A stretch of DNA of 64,000 nt from positions 124,001 to 188,000 of the forward strand of contig CAMRHE010000166.1 of the NCBI GenBank assembly GCA_947044405.1, read 5' to 3'. The position numbers were made by a program, and so were the translations under genes. The stretch comes from Leptodactylus fallax. Taxonomy: Eukaryota > Chordata > Amphibia > Anura > Leptodactylidae. The notes beneath the pieces are model-generated. The model was not told the origin of the DNA. It did not search any database and saw nothing but the letters and a program-made list of their open reading frames with translations. Positions 11,700 to 53,619 of the stretch are shown here, one piece after another. Position 1 is the stretch's first letter. Each line of letters opens with the position of its first letter.

Positions 11700-13260
11700 A
11701 ATACCGTGCCCCCACATTTCCCCCACCAAGATAATGCATGGCTGCCTGGTCGTATGAGTACCAGATGGGGAATTTTCATACATCAAAGGAGAACAACAGG
11801 GGCAACAGGGAAATTTAGCTCTCCCATAGCTAGATATGCCTCCACCCAATTCATTAGGGAAGTTAAGTCTACCATTCAGTTTGGGTTGTTGAAAATGAGG
11901 AATAGAATCCGTGGTCACTTTCCTCCCCAGGTGAATGCCATATTAATTAGTTTTTTTTCCATCTTTCAGGTTTAAGTAGATACGGCGTCACTTAAACAAG
12001 TAGGAATCTTGGGAAGGCGACTTTTTTTTTTTTTTTTTTTTTTTAAACAAGCTAGCCATACCCATAAAGTGGGAAATTTGTTTCCAAGATTTCAATGTTC
12101 TTTCTAGGGAGGCAATGTATTTTGATATATTATAGCAGTACAACTGTGTGGGTGACCCAGTTATTTTCACCCCCAAATAATGGATAGAAGACATACATAA
12201 CTTCAGAGGAAATTCCGTTGACCATAGGGGTCTGAAGAGGCCCTTCAGCAGCAGGGATTCACTCTTGTCCACATTTAAACTATATTCACATGGACGTCAC
12301 GCAGCAGCATTAAATTCAATGTTTGTGAATGGGGGCTATTCACATGACCATTATTTTGTTGATCTGTTGTAATGGACTGTTAAAATATAGGTCATGTCCT
12401 ATTTCGGGTGCAAGACAGCTGTAAAAAAAAAAAAAAAAAAATGGACGTTTTTCGGTCATGTGAGTGCAGCCTAAAAGTATGCCCAGAAAGCCTTGTTTTG
12501 GATGTCCTCCAAAATTACTCCACTCCAATCGTGGACAAAGATGTGATGTGGTATAACAAAGGGTCCAGGGGGATATATGGGGGAGAAAAGGCGTCCCTGT
12601 TTTGTGCCTCTAAAGAGGTCAATAGTTTCGGTGAGATGGCCATAAATTAGTAAGTTAGTAGCAGTCTGCAACTGCATAGAACGGAAAAAGTTGGGACCAA
12701 AATTTCATCCATGGAGCATGGCTGACAAAAAAGGCCAAGAGACTTTATGAAAGGCCTTTTTGGCATCTAGTCTAAGCAGCATGGACGGTAGATGTCCCTC
12801 CTCCTTCGCGATAACTGTTGCTGCCACTGGCTCTCAAATGCTTCTAGTGGAGTAGCAACCAGCAGCAAAACCTAGCGGAGAGGGATGGGCGATATTGGGG
12901 AGAAACGTCTGGATTGTATTGGTCAGGATTTTTGACAGTATTTTATAGTCCTGTAAGATTGAGGGTACATCATATCTCTATTGGGCTTGGGAATTAGAAT
13001 TGTTCTTGACTCAAAGAATGTATCTAATCAGAGACCTTCACGGTATATAGCATTAAAAATATGAGTTAGATAAAGAACATCAATGTTAGATTGGCACGGG
13101 TCCAACTGCTGGATCTCTGTTTGCCATTCTTTTGTGTTATTTAGATCTGGCAAGATGCTCAGATTCCTCTGGGTTAAACTAGCAAATGAAACCGGGTTAT
13201 AGTTCACATAAAACAAATAGAGAAGAGGTCATTGGCTTAACAGTGTATTCCAACATTGGG
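11700..13260 (-). mobile_element. L1-like LINE relic, reverse transcriptase region
   Basis: Reading on the minus strand from 13.2 kb down, the L1 reverse transcriptase blocks appear in family order: ESRTILIPKPN, DYKILSKILTNTIQTFLPNI, the motif-A-like LLRLDAKKAFHKVSWPFL, the GTRQG-like LFRGTKQGRLFSP, the thumb region HYLGVKITGSPTQLY followed by LKSWKQISHFMGMASLF, and IPHFQQPKLNGRLNFPN. Many stops and frameshifts separate them, and YxDD is not preserved. A short foldback element is inserted at 12283-12477. Confidence 0.72.
12283..12477. repeat. Foldback MITE inserted in the L1 relic
   Basis: The left arm TATTCACATGGACGTC and right arm GACGTTTTTCGGTCATGTGA are inverted, with an A run in the right part. 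It interrupts the L1 frame between the thumb-like block and the GTKQG block. Related copies flank an L1 piece at 18176-18700. Confidence 0.65.
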
Positions 13261-13775
13261 TTTTGTGTCCCAAATCGCCCTGTTTTAAAATCATCCTTGC
13301 CCACAGTTTAAAAAAACAAAACAAAAACCTTTACACTTAGAGATGAGTCAGATCAGACTTATCTCAGGATCTCCAGACGTTTGTACAGTTCTTTAGTGAA
13401 GCCGAGGATGTACACTTCAGTGAAGCCCCGGCTTCACTGCGCAAGTGCTGGAGGTACGGGAGCATGCGCTCTGAAGCCGAGATGTAATCATTTGGCTTTA
13501 GTGAAAGAACTGCGCCGGCTCCGAGTGCACAGTGGCCAGATGACTTAGTGTCCCAAATCGCCCTGACAGATTTCCTTTAAAGTGCAGGTAGTAATACTGA
13601 AAGTCTTTTACACAATAAATAACCTTATGTATATGTTTGCTGTCTGCAAATACAAGTGATGCCTATGACTTCTGGGCTTCTTGACTTGTCCAGGCTGCAT
13701 CTTTTATATTGTAGCACAGATGAATGGGATTAAGCTGCCCATGTACAAAAGTGGCATTGTTAGGGAAAGAATCTC
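13261..13775. other. Intron sequence, low-complexity repeat, no gene
   Basis: Around 13390-13545 repeated AGTGAAGCC/GGCTTCACT and GAAGCCGAG words form a small palindromic repeat. No coding signal is recognised. Confidence 0.4.
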
Positions 13776-13990
13776 TTTAAGGCTGCGGCCACACATTGCA
13801 GCAAAGCTGAATTTTTCTTGTTACAGATTTTGCTATGTTTTTTGAGCCAAAGCTAAGAGTGCATTTAGCAGAAAGGAGAAGTCCTTCCTTTATATTCCCC
13901 ATTCCTTTTGACACATCCTTTTGGCTTTGGTTCAAAAAACCTCAGGAAAAAATGGAGTGTTTCTGAAACTTGTGTAGTCGGCCTAAAGTG
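13776..13990. repeat. Foldback element (GGCTGCGGCCACACATTGCAG type)
   Basis: The left arm GGCTGCGGCCACACATTGCAG and internal TTTTTTGAGCCAAAGC are mirrored on the right (GGCTTTGGTTCAAAAAACC, CGGCCTAAAG). Relatives lie at 17966-18180 and, nested, at 46711-46934. Confidence 0.6.
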
Positions 13991-14885
13991 GTTTTCAGGG
14001 TTCACCCTACTATTGGCCTAATAATATCTGATAGTTGGGGGTTTGACTCTGAAGGAGCTGTAGCCTCTCTGTTTACCGTAGGCTGGCTATCTGCACCCTG
14101 TACATATATATTGTATGTTATAGATAGATCAGGGGTAGGCAACCTTTTTAGCTGATTAAAAAAAAAAAAAAAAATCAAAGATGAGGTGTTGGTTGTGCCG
14201 TGCAATAAAAAGGTTTTGTAAATGGAAGTTATATAATGGGACTTACAGCTGTAATACAGAGCGTCAGTACATCAGTGTTACCGCCCTGTGAAGCTGGCCT
14301 AATGCTGCCTTCATATGTTCACTGGATGCTATTAAAAGCATCCATTATTGGTTTAAAAAGAAAAAAAAAAAACTGACAAAACCGCACCCTTCCATCTCTT
14401 ACATAGGACTACTCCACCATCTTTATCCCTTAAATCTGTATGGAATGAAGGGGATGCAGAAGTGCTGTGTGAGGAATGAAGTGGTGCAGACTGCTCGTTC
14501 CCTGCCTGGCCATTGTCAGTGGAGTTAAGCCTTGCTGGAGTTTGTGCTGGAAGAAAGCAAGTAATCTGCTGTGTCAGGCAAATATAGCTCTCGTGCCACT
14601 CTTGGCTCGGGTGCCAGGGGTTGCCGACCCCGGTTTTAGTTTCACATTTAAAGAGGACCTTTCACCGACTTCACCAAGGTCTAGTTTCAGCACAGTCTAC
14701 TGTCAAGTGGGCAGTACTAGGAGCAGAAAGACGGACCGCCCACTTGACATGGTGACCCAGAAATATGCCTTTATATTAGATTCATTGTAGGTGATGCTGG
14801 AAAATAGGAACACAGCGTCTGCAGAAAGAAAAAAAATAAATAAAAACATATGACATGGATTGGACAGTGATCAAAAACAGCTGCT

Positions 14886-14904
14886 TTTTTTTTTTTTTTT
14901 TTTT

Positions 14905-14942
<38 letters not shown>
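14886..14942. repeat. Poly-T tract followed by (TA)n microsatellite
   Basis: About 25 T bases run directly into about 16 AT dinucleotides. The same pairing, in opposite order, occurs at 40083-40163. Confidence 0.9.
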
Positions 14943-14948
<6 letters not shown>

Positions 14949-15359
14949 CCCTTTAAACAGATTCTTCTTGTGGAAGCAGCATAACACAAACAAAGCTGAA
15001 TATGTGGATCCTTTTATTTCTGGTGAAGAGTGAATCAGCAGGAAGCTGCTTTTCCTTCCTTTGAGCGTGGTCAGTGCTGTGCGGTTTCTCAGCATTTTGT
15101 GTGGTTCTCATTTCTTCTGCCCTGCAATCAGTTGCTTTCTCTTATAATCTTTCTTGTCATTCCGCCCTATTCTTTATGTTCTGTTGTGAGATAAGACCAG
15201 GCTGCACCTTTACATTGTGTCAAGACATCAGGACTTTGCTCCTCAGACATCTATGCCCACACCTTGGTATAAGCTGCAGGCAGTTTCATCTCTGATTTGT
15301 AGGGGTTTTCTTGTTTTCTGCTTATGACTGGTGTAAATGGATTTTAGGTTGCACCGGAG

Positions 15360-45536
<30,177 letters not shown>

Positions 45537-46496
45537 ACAGGTATTCATGCAGCCCGGGTGCTGGGAAGCCATACTCCTGTACTTTATGGTGTATTTTACA
45601 CCTTTGGACTGTGAAGAGAGGTGTCCTGCTCCAACTGTTGGAGCTACCAGCACTTTTATTTTGGATGTTCCGCTAAAATGACAGCAAATTGCCTTCCATG
45701 CAGGTCTCTGTGGATGCTGTCACCTGCCCTTTGCTGCATTGAGTCAGCCCCTAGGGGCTTAGCTGCAGCTCTTTGTGTACTGTCTGTTTAGTGGATGCTC
45801 CTGGCTTGAAAACTCCGAAGGAATAAATCTGAGAAACTGAATGGTGAAAGGGGAACTTCAGCAAACAATGCACATCCAGTAGATTCTATATTTATTCATC
45901 TGTAAAGGTCAATTATTATCACTGTATGCAACAATGAAGGAGGTCTTCATACAAGTATTCTGTGCCAAGAAGTATGTGACAATGATACCACTTACCCAGC
46001 CTTATTCTACTGTCATACCTGCGGGTACAGCTGACTATATTAATCTCCATGTATAACATGTTATGATTTCTACATGCACTATGTAAACTTCTGCCTCAGA
46101 GGATCTGGCGTCTCTGCCTCTATTGAATCAGACGGCTTCATTACTGATGCTGTGTATTTTCTAGCAGACCAAATCTAACTTGTATTTTCTAATGAAATTA
46201 GGGCCCAGATTATATAGAATGAGCATTATCGTATTATTAACAGCTCGGGAAAATAAGAATTAGGAGATTTTTTTTTCCTGTTATCCACTTAATCATTTGG
46301 CAATTTTCCATCAGCCGATACGGTCAACAAATAAATCTTTTGTAAAACACAAGCCATTTTATCTTGTAATCTCTTATTTCCAGAATTGTCTTATATTTTG
46401 GGGGGGAGGGTTAAAGAGAACCTGTTGTCTCTCCCGACATGTCTGTTTTAGTAAATACTTCCCAACCTGCCTTGTGCGGTTCCTCTGTTTATTCAC
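45537..46496 (+). other. CLCN5: CLCN5 3' UTR (extent uncertain)
   Basis: AATAAA hexamers at 45822-45827 and 46330-46335 are candidate polyadenylation signals. Mammalian CLCN5 has a very long 3' UTR, so the true end may lie further downstream. A dispersed repeat end (GAGAACCTGTTGTCTCTCCC) starts near 46424. Confidence 0.45.
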
Positions 46497-47180
46497 CTAA
46501 ACATGTACAAATAAATTGGCAAAGATTTTCTACGAACTTAACCATATTTAAATTTGTAGACCATGTTGTTTAAAAATTTTAGAGTTTGAGATTTTTTTTT
46601 TTTTTTTTCCTGACCATTTTAGGTGACAGTCTGCTGTCTTGATCGGTTGCCAATGGATTCATCCATGAATGCAGGAATTTTCTATAGTCTGGGGCTTGTC
46701 AGAAACCCATTTAGGCTGAGGCTGCACGTTGCGGAACCGCGGCTTTTTTTGTTGCAGATTTTGTTGCAGTTTTTTGAGCCAAAGCTAGGAGTGGATTGAG
46801 CAGAAGGTAGAAGTGTAAGAACTTCCAAGATATTTTTCATTCCATTTGTAGCCATTCTTGGCTTTGGCTCAAAAAAACGCAACAAAATCTGCAACAAAAA
46901 AAGCTGCGTTCCACAACGTGTGGCCTCAGCCTCAAGGTTTCCTTATTGTGGACAGGTCATCAGGCAAGGACACTATAGGCATGATTTTCTGACCATAGAA
47001 CGTTCCTACATTCATGGCTGTATGAATTGGAAACCGATCAACACAACAGACTGTCACCATGAAGAAGATTAGAGAAGATCTATAAAACTCTGCAAAGTTT
47101 TTAATTACTTCATTTTCAAAAATGTTTAACTTGCCTAGAAATTTATATATGGTTATATTCATGGGAAAACCACTTTAATA
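46497..47180. repeat. Diverged copy of 27026-27526 foldback, with insertion
   Basis: Blocks such as GTCTTGATCGGTTGCCAAT, CATGAATGCAGGAATTT and TATAGTCTGGGGCTTGT match the 27-kb element. The centre is split by a second foldback element at 46711-46934. Confidence 0.7.
46711..46934. repeat. Nested foldback element
   Basis: TTAGGCTGAGGCTGCACGTTG is mirrored by CAACGTGTGGCCTCAGCCT; the interior AAAAAAACGCAACAAAATCTG and TTTTGTTGCAGATTT also pair. It belongs with 13776-13990 and 17966-18180. Confidence 0.75.
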
Positions 47181-48386
47181 GTGGTCTTTCCATACGCACT
47201 ATGACCCTGTCCACTCTACAATGGACAGACTGCAGGGACGTTACCCTTTGACAAGGGACGTTGTAATACACAATTTATTCAGAAATGTCTAGGAGTAACA
47301 GGAGCAGCACAATGTAGAGTTTTATGGAGGAATGTATTTACTAGAACAGACATGTCATGAGATGTGACAAGCCTTCTCTGAAAGGGACCCATCATGGGGT
47401 TCATGTTGCCCAAAACCCGAGAAGAATCAAATGTTAGCAGGGTTACTGTAAATCATTTTGGGCGAAAGCAGACATAAGATGTGCTGTGTCATAAATCTAA
47501 CCCTCCATAGTTTAAAAATGAAGTAGGAATGGGAACATGAGTCCACTGTGTGTCGTCTTCTTGCCCAGCGTGGAGTCAGAGTTGGGAACAATTTAGGTGG
47601 AGTCAGTCGCCTTCAAAATAAATTAAAATTATTTTTTATTATATTGTACATTTAATGATATTGTATAATTAATAAGATGTATACTTTGTTGCATATTTAA
47701 TAGGAATTCAGTCACTGGCTTTTTAATGAATCACTGGATCTTTACTGCTTCTGACTGAACATGGCTGTCAGCCATTTATCAAGGAGTCTCAGTCGGGCTG
47801 TGAAAAACTGAGTCAGTGACTTGGCCTACAGACTCCACAGCCCTGCTTATCTCCTCATGCCTGGCTAGCTTTTTAAGACTATGGGGGAGATTTATTAAGC
47901 TAAATGCACCAGAAATGTGGTTTAATTTGCCCCAGAAACTGACCTACCCGCTTTGTGTCCAAGAGTTTTGAACACTTCTGTGGCTTTAAGATGCACCAAA
48001 AATTCACCCAAAATTTGTTGGAAAGTAAACCAATAGGTGATGTAAAGTTAGATAATTGTTTAAAAATGCATCAAATTTATCATCCTGCAAGTGCCACTTT
48101 TGATAAATTTGGTGCAGATTTTGTCTGTGTAGTCTATACTGTCTAAATATAGTCCAACATTGGCAGCATTCCCCAAGTTTTAGATTGAGATTGCTGTGCA
48201 CATTTTATCCCCACCCCAAGGGATAGCATTCATTCAGGCATCCATAACGAATAGCACCAGAGATTTGTAGATATTTTTTCACTGCACTGTTACTTTGGAG
48301 CCCTGCCTAGCTCACATGATGCGTGTCTGTATCTGATATTCTATCCCTTTTTATTTGGCCAGTCATAATTGACTACATGCAGGTTA
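47181..48386. other. Intergenic or 3' UTR sequence, no gene seen
   Basis: GGAGTCAGTCGCC / GACTCCACAGCCCTG words (47.6-47.85 kb) resemble those at 23.02-23.1 kb and suggest another dispersed repeat. No coding signal. Confidence 0.4.
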
Positions 48387-48387
48387 A

Positions 48388-48530
48388 AGAGGACCTTTCA
48401 TGTCCTCTAAGATGGGTGGGTGTGATATACCATTGCAAAGCTGACATAATTCAGAGTACTTTCAGTTTTGACGGTATCTGCCCATTCTGTTAATGGGCGA
48501 ACTGGAAAAACATGGATGGTAACAAGCAAC
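48388..48530. repeat. Half of a TTAAAGAGGACC foldback element
   Basis: TTAAAGAGGACCTTTCATGTCC and AAAGCTGACATAATTCAGAG match one arm of 31651-31991 and 8485-8862. The other arm is missing. Confidence 0.6.
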
Positions 48531-48729
48531 CATCAATAAATGTTTAACAATGTAAGTGAAAATCCCATAGCACAGACTTGTCTGCGGCTCTTTCTGCATT
48601 GTGTATTCACCCTAACTACAATTCTTATGTTTCCAGGTGTAAATGTATGAAGCAATGATTTACCTTATAGATTATTTGGTTACTTTATATTCTGTGCTAT
48701 AAATTGGTTCTATTATATTGGTGCTTTTA

Positions 48730-49030
48730 AAATACAGCGGTGACAAATCGGAGCTGTCGTTGAGTGTATAAATGCATTCCCTGTTATTACCCTCCATTAC
48801 TGGCAGTGGGTTCACTGATAGGCGGCTATTAATGGGTATGGGTTGTATAATGAGTGCCCGCAATCATCACCAGCTGTAATCAATGGCTGAAAGCGCCCGC
48901 TGAGACATTGATTGGTGCGTGCAATGTATGCATAGGATATGAGAGCCTCACCGTGTATAGCAATGGCAATTGTAAAATACAAGGAGCTGAGATTAATACA
49001 GTTGTCATACTGAAGATCTGTGTGTGGGGG
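48730..49030. promoter_or_regulatory. Candidate conserved non-coding element
   Basis: This stretch is of balanced composition, unlike the AT-rich, repeat-laden sequence around it. I find no second copy of it in the window and no coding frame. It holds homeobox-type ATTAATGG, CTGTAATCAATGG and GATTAATAC cores. The guess that it is an enhancer rests on texture alone. Confidence 0.2.
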
Positions 49031-49529
49031 ATGTAGCTGTAGTGTTAGACACATTATTTACAGTAGGTATACAATCCACATTGGCATCCTCATGCACTTG
49101 GGAATGTCGGGCACATATACATTTCTGGTTATTTACTTTTATAGTTTTCTCATGACAATAGTTTGTGTTCAATTCTTGTTTTGTAATATGTATACCTATT
49201 CACTCAATGAGGATTTAGATCTATGATGTAATTTTGCTAGTTTTCTGCTGTTTTCATCAAAAACATTGGTTTGGAAACACAGTCTAGGTCACAAAATAAT
49301 GCCCTTTAAACAATAAATCTGCAGAATATTAGTTGTTTGTTTAACCAGAATTGCACAGTGAGGTCTCAGCACTAATCCTTGGGGTACAATGCAAAGCTGC
49401 TGCACTATTAGGACTAAAGGACACAGCAGGAGACTGCTTAGTATGGAATACAATAGACCATGGTAACATACTTACATACAGAGAGGAATAATCTACATTA
49501 TTTTTTTCCTTTAATGTGTGTTAGATTTA

Positions 49530-51157
49530 CAGTGGGTACGGAAAGTATTCAGACCCCTTTAAATTTTTCACTCTTTGTTTCATTACAGCCATTTGCTAAA
49601 AGCAAAAAAGTTCATTTTATTTCTCATTAATGTACACTCAGCACCCCATCTTGCCAGAAAAAAACTGAAATGTAGATATTTTTGCAAATTTATTAAAAAA
49701 GAAAAACTGAAATATCCCATGGTAATAAGTATTCAGACCCTTTGCTCAGTATTGAGTAGAAGCACCCTTTTGAGCTAGTACATGAGTCTTCTTGGGAATG
49801 ATGCAACAAGTTTTTCACATCTGGATTTGGGGATCCTCTGCCATTCTTCCTTGCAGATCCTCTCCAGTTCCGTCAGGTTGGATGGTGAACGTTGGTGGAC
49901 AGCCATTTTCAGGTCTCTCCAGAGATGCTCAATTGGGTTGAGGTCAGGGCTCTGGCTGGGCCAGTCAAGAATGGACACAGAGTTGTTCCAAAGCCCCTCC
50001 TTTGTTATTTTAGCTGTGTGCTTAGGGTCATTGTCTTGTTGGAAGGTAAACCTTCGGCCCAGTCTGAGGTCCAGAGCACTCTGGAAGAGGTTTTCTTCCA
50101 GGATATCTCTGTACTTGGCCGCATTCATCTTTCCTTCAATTGCAACCAGTTGTCCTGTCCCTGCAGCTGAAAAACACCCCCATAGCATGATGCTGCCACC
50201 ACCATGTTTCACTGTTGGGATTGTATTGGGCAGCTGATGAGCAGTGCCTGGTTTTCTCCACACATAATGCTTAGAATTAACGCCAAAAAGTTAAATCTTC
50301 GTCTCATCAGACCAGAGAATCTTATTTCTCATAGTCTAGGAGTCCTTCATGTGTTTTTTGGCAAACTCTATGCAGGCTTTCATATGTCTTGCACTGAACA
50401 GAGGCTTCCTTTGGGCCACTCTGCCATAAAGCCCCGACTGGTGGAGGGCTGCAGTGATAGTTGACTTTGTGGAACTTTCTCCCATCTCCCTACTGCATCT
50501 CTGGAGCTCAGCCACAATGATCTTTGGGTTCTTCTTTACCTCTCTCATCAAGGCTCTTCTCCCAGGATTGCTCAGTTTGGCTGGACGAACAGGTCTAGGA
50601 AGAGTTCTGGTCGTCCCAAACTTCTTCCATTTAAGGATTATGGAGGCCACTGTGCTCTTAGGAACCTTGAGTGCTGCAGAAATTTTTTTTTTTATAACCT
50701 TGGCCAGATCTGTGCCTTGCCACAATTCTGTCTCTGAGCTCCTTGGGCAGTTCCTTTGACCTCATGATTCTCATTTGCTCTGACATGCACTGTGAGCTGT
50801 GAGATCTTATATAGACAGGTGTGTGCCTTTCCTAATCAAGTCCAATCAGTTTAATTAAACACAGCTGGACTCCAATGAAGGAGTAGAACCATCTCAAGGA
50901 GGATCAGAAGGAAATGGACAGCATATGAGTTATATATGAGTGTGACAGCAAAGGGTCCGAATACTTATGACCATGTGATATTTCAGTTTTTTTCTTTTTT
51001 AATACATTTGCAAAAATATCTAAAGTTTTTTTTCTGTCACGATGGGGTGCTGAATGTTCATTAATGAGAAATAAAATGAACTTTTTTGCTTTTAGCAGAT
51101 GGCTACAATGAAACAGAGTGAAAAATTTAGAGGTCAGAATACTTTCCGTACCCACTG
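49530..51157 (-). mobile_element. Tc1/mariner element C, decayed
   Basis: The termini CAGTGGGTACGGAAAGTATT and its inverse AATACTTTCCGTACCCACTG are flanked by TA on both sides. The inner repeats AATAAGTATTCAGACCC and GGGTCCGAATACTTATGA give the IR/DR layout. Length is 1,628 bp. The transposase is broken (49746-50765). Confidence 0.93.
49746..50765 (-). pseudogene. Tc1-like transposase, multiple lesions
   Basis: The start MRSKELPKELRDRIVARHRS lies at 50765. A frameshift follows in an A run near 50685-50695. The second frame (KVPKSTVASIILKWKKFG) ends at an in-frame TAG after HMKDS, and a TAA interrupts just after SDETKI. The rest ([40 protein letters not shown]) is readable until a final frameshift before the usual KGASTKY-like end. 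Not functional. Confidence 0.88.
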
Positions 51158-51340
51158 TATTATCTTTCTAATTGTGGGTAGTTTAGCACACCATGACAAA
51201 GTGACATGGCAACATGTTTTGATGTATTCAACTCCATCAAGATTTGGAAAGAGTGCTGCAGAGAGCTCTATGGGAAATATTTTTATTGTTATTTCTGTAA
51301 TACATCTTCTGGGTACTGGCCACTAAGGGGGCATTATACT

Positions 51341-52700
51341 CAGTGTCGGACTAGGAGGTCTAGGGCCCACCAATGGAATTGTTTCTAGGCCCACCGCGAG
51401 GACCCCTGCAGATCAGCTGTACTGAGAGAGAGCAGATAAAGGTAATAACATGCCGGGAGCCATGCTTCTCACCCACCATACGATGTGCACCATTGCATTA
51501 CCTAAACCCACTGCTACACCCTGTGTAGTGTACAGTGTGGCTCCTTGTTACCATTACCTGTAGCCGCACTATCCCAAGGATAGGCCATCAATATTAGAAA
51601 CATGGATAAATCCTTTAAAGATGCTATTCAGGAATTGGAGCAACCCATGTGCCGGGCGGGAGGTGTAAAGTAAAAGAAAAATAAATTAAAAAAAAAAAGC
51701 ATACTCACCTGTACCTGGCACTCCGTTGTCTGCCACCAGTGTCCATTCAGTCTCATGCCATCGCCTTCTTGCTTTGGAGTCCTGCACCTCATGTGACCGC
51801 TAAGACCAATTAGGTACAGGATTTCCAGAAATGAGGCGTGGCCATGAGACCGAACAGACACAGGCAGGGGACAACAGGGGTGCTGGGGACAGGTGGGCAT
51901 GCTTGCTTTTTTTTTTTTTTTTAACACCTCCCTGGCCACCACAGTGGTCACTCCAATTTATGGACAACCTCTTTAAAGGGGTTGTCTGGACCTAATTTTT
52001 TATGGCCACTTCACTGGTCCCCCCCATACTATATGGGGAATAGTGATGGAGCCATTATATTGTGTGGGGGCAGTGATGGGGGCTAACATCCTGTGAGAGG
52101 GGACATTAAACTATGTGGGGCATATTAAAGGGGTTGACCAGGTTTAATTTTTTTATGGCCTATCCTCAGGATAAATACCTGATCGGTAGGGGGCTGACAC
52201 ATGGAGGCTGCTGGTTGTCCAGGATATAGATATATATATATATAATTTTTTTTTTTTTTTTGCATTTAGTCTAGGGGAGGTGAATCTTCCCCTCCCCCCA
52301 AAAAAAACAAACAAACAACATACTCACCTGTCCCCAGTGTCCTCCTAGCACGGTCCGGGCCTGCTGAACCATGCTGGGAGACAGTGGGGACAGGTGAGTA
52401 AGTTTTGGGGTTTTTTTTCACCTGCCCCAGCCTAATTAAAAAAAAAAAAAAAGTTATCCAGGACAACCCCTTTAATGTCCCCCATGACATTGGCCTCCAT
52501 CATTGCCCCCCACAATATAATGGCCCCATCAATGGTCCCTATACGGTATAGGGGACTAGTGAAGGGGCCACTGTATGGAGGGGAATAGTGAAGGGGACAC
52601 TGTATAGCCCATACAGTGACCCCTTCACTAGTCGTCTCACCCCCCCCCCCCCCCCACCCTTAGCAGGATTAGGTCATTACCTGTCTGCTTCTCGGTCCCG
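51341..52700. mobile_element. Partial copy of the hAT-type element at 56933
   Basis: It begins CAGTGTCGGACTAGGAGGTC, the same terminus as the right end of 56933-59562 in opposite orientation. It follows that element inwards in the same order for more than 1 kb: GGGCCCACC, the 51618-51978 foldback, GGGGTTGTCTGGACC, the CCTGATCGGTAGGGGGCTGA block, and a foldback with CATACTCACCTGTCCCC. Its other end is not found. The 8 bases before it (ATTATACT) are not repeated downstream. Confidence 0.6.
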
Positions 52701-53619
52701 CTCCTTCTTGCTCCAGGCGCACTGATGTGACATCATGTATGCCCAGTGCGGGAAGAAGCAGGAGGCGCTGAGAGCAGTCAGGTAAGTATCGTAGCTTAGT
52801 TTGAAGGCCACAGGTTCAATGTGGCCTGTGGCCTACAAGTCTGTGAATGGTAGAGAAGGAAGCCTGTGGCTTTCTGCTCTACTAGTAGCAGAGCCAGGTC
52901 GGCGGCGCTACATCTCTCCGGTTTTGCGATCTGGTTGTTAAAACTGGATCGCAAAACCAAGGAAAACCTGGCTGCATCCACTTACCTCTCGTGGCTTCTA
53001 CCCTTCCCGATTCAGCTTGGGACCTGTGCACCGCGAAGATGTAATGTGCAGCGTACGGGGGACCCCCTGGCCAGAAGCGGGGAGTGGTAAGTGAATAGAG
53101 GCCGTTACCGCACCTCCACTGCCTACTTAAAAAAGCAGTGGGGGTCCGGTAGGATGCATATATGAACCGGCTCTTAGCCAGAGAATGATGTTTTATCAGG
53201 ACATAGTAGCATGGGAATTGTCTTGGTAATGTTGTAGCACCACTTTTCTGTGCTACTGTAAAGCTCATCAGTAGTCAGATGTTACACTGTAGGGAATGGA
53301 AGTTTATGCTGTGTGTGAGCTTTGTGTTTTTGCCATTGTTAAAAGGACAAACCTCCCACCAAAAACCAGTGTTTCTGGTCCCTATGGGGCATTACAGAGA
53401 GTGCTAGACTTGGCTGGTGTGGGTCTGGCTAAGTTTATTTTTACTTACAAGGCAGCAGGGGTCGATCGCTTAGGTCATCTGCCCCCATCTAGCTACATTT
53501 TCCTGCACGTTTCTGCAAAGCTGGATGTGTGGTGTTTTAGTGTGCTCCAGTCCTCTGATTTTTACAGTCACCTATCCCCCTTCTGCTGCATGAAGACATT
53601 ATGATACATGAATCATCTA
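52701..53619. other. Intergenic sequence, small palindromes, no gene
   Basis: TTTTGCGATCTGGTT / AACTGGATCGCAAAACC near 52922-52960 forms a hairpin. A palindromic CCTGTGGC...GCCACAGG pair lies at about 52808-52870. No coding frame is recognised. Confidence 0.4.

Noticed and set aside
14871..15095. 74-codon minus frame
   Set aside because: It is produced by the poly-T/TA microsatellite and carries Lys and Ile-Tyr runs only.
49782..50237. 151-codon + strand frame
   Set aside because: It is the antisense shadow of the element C transposase. The same applies to + frames at 34281-34633 and - frames at 62827-63849.
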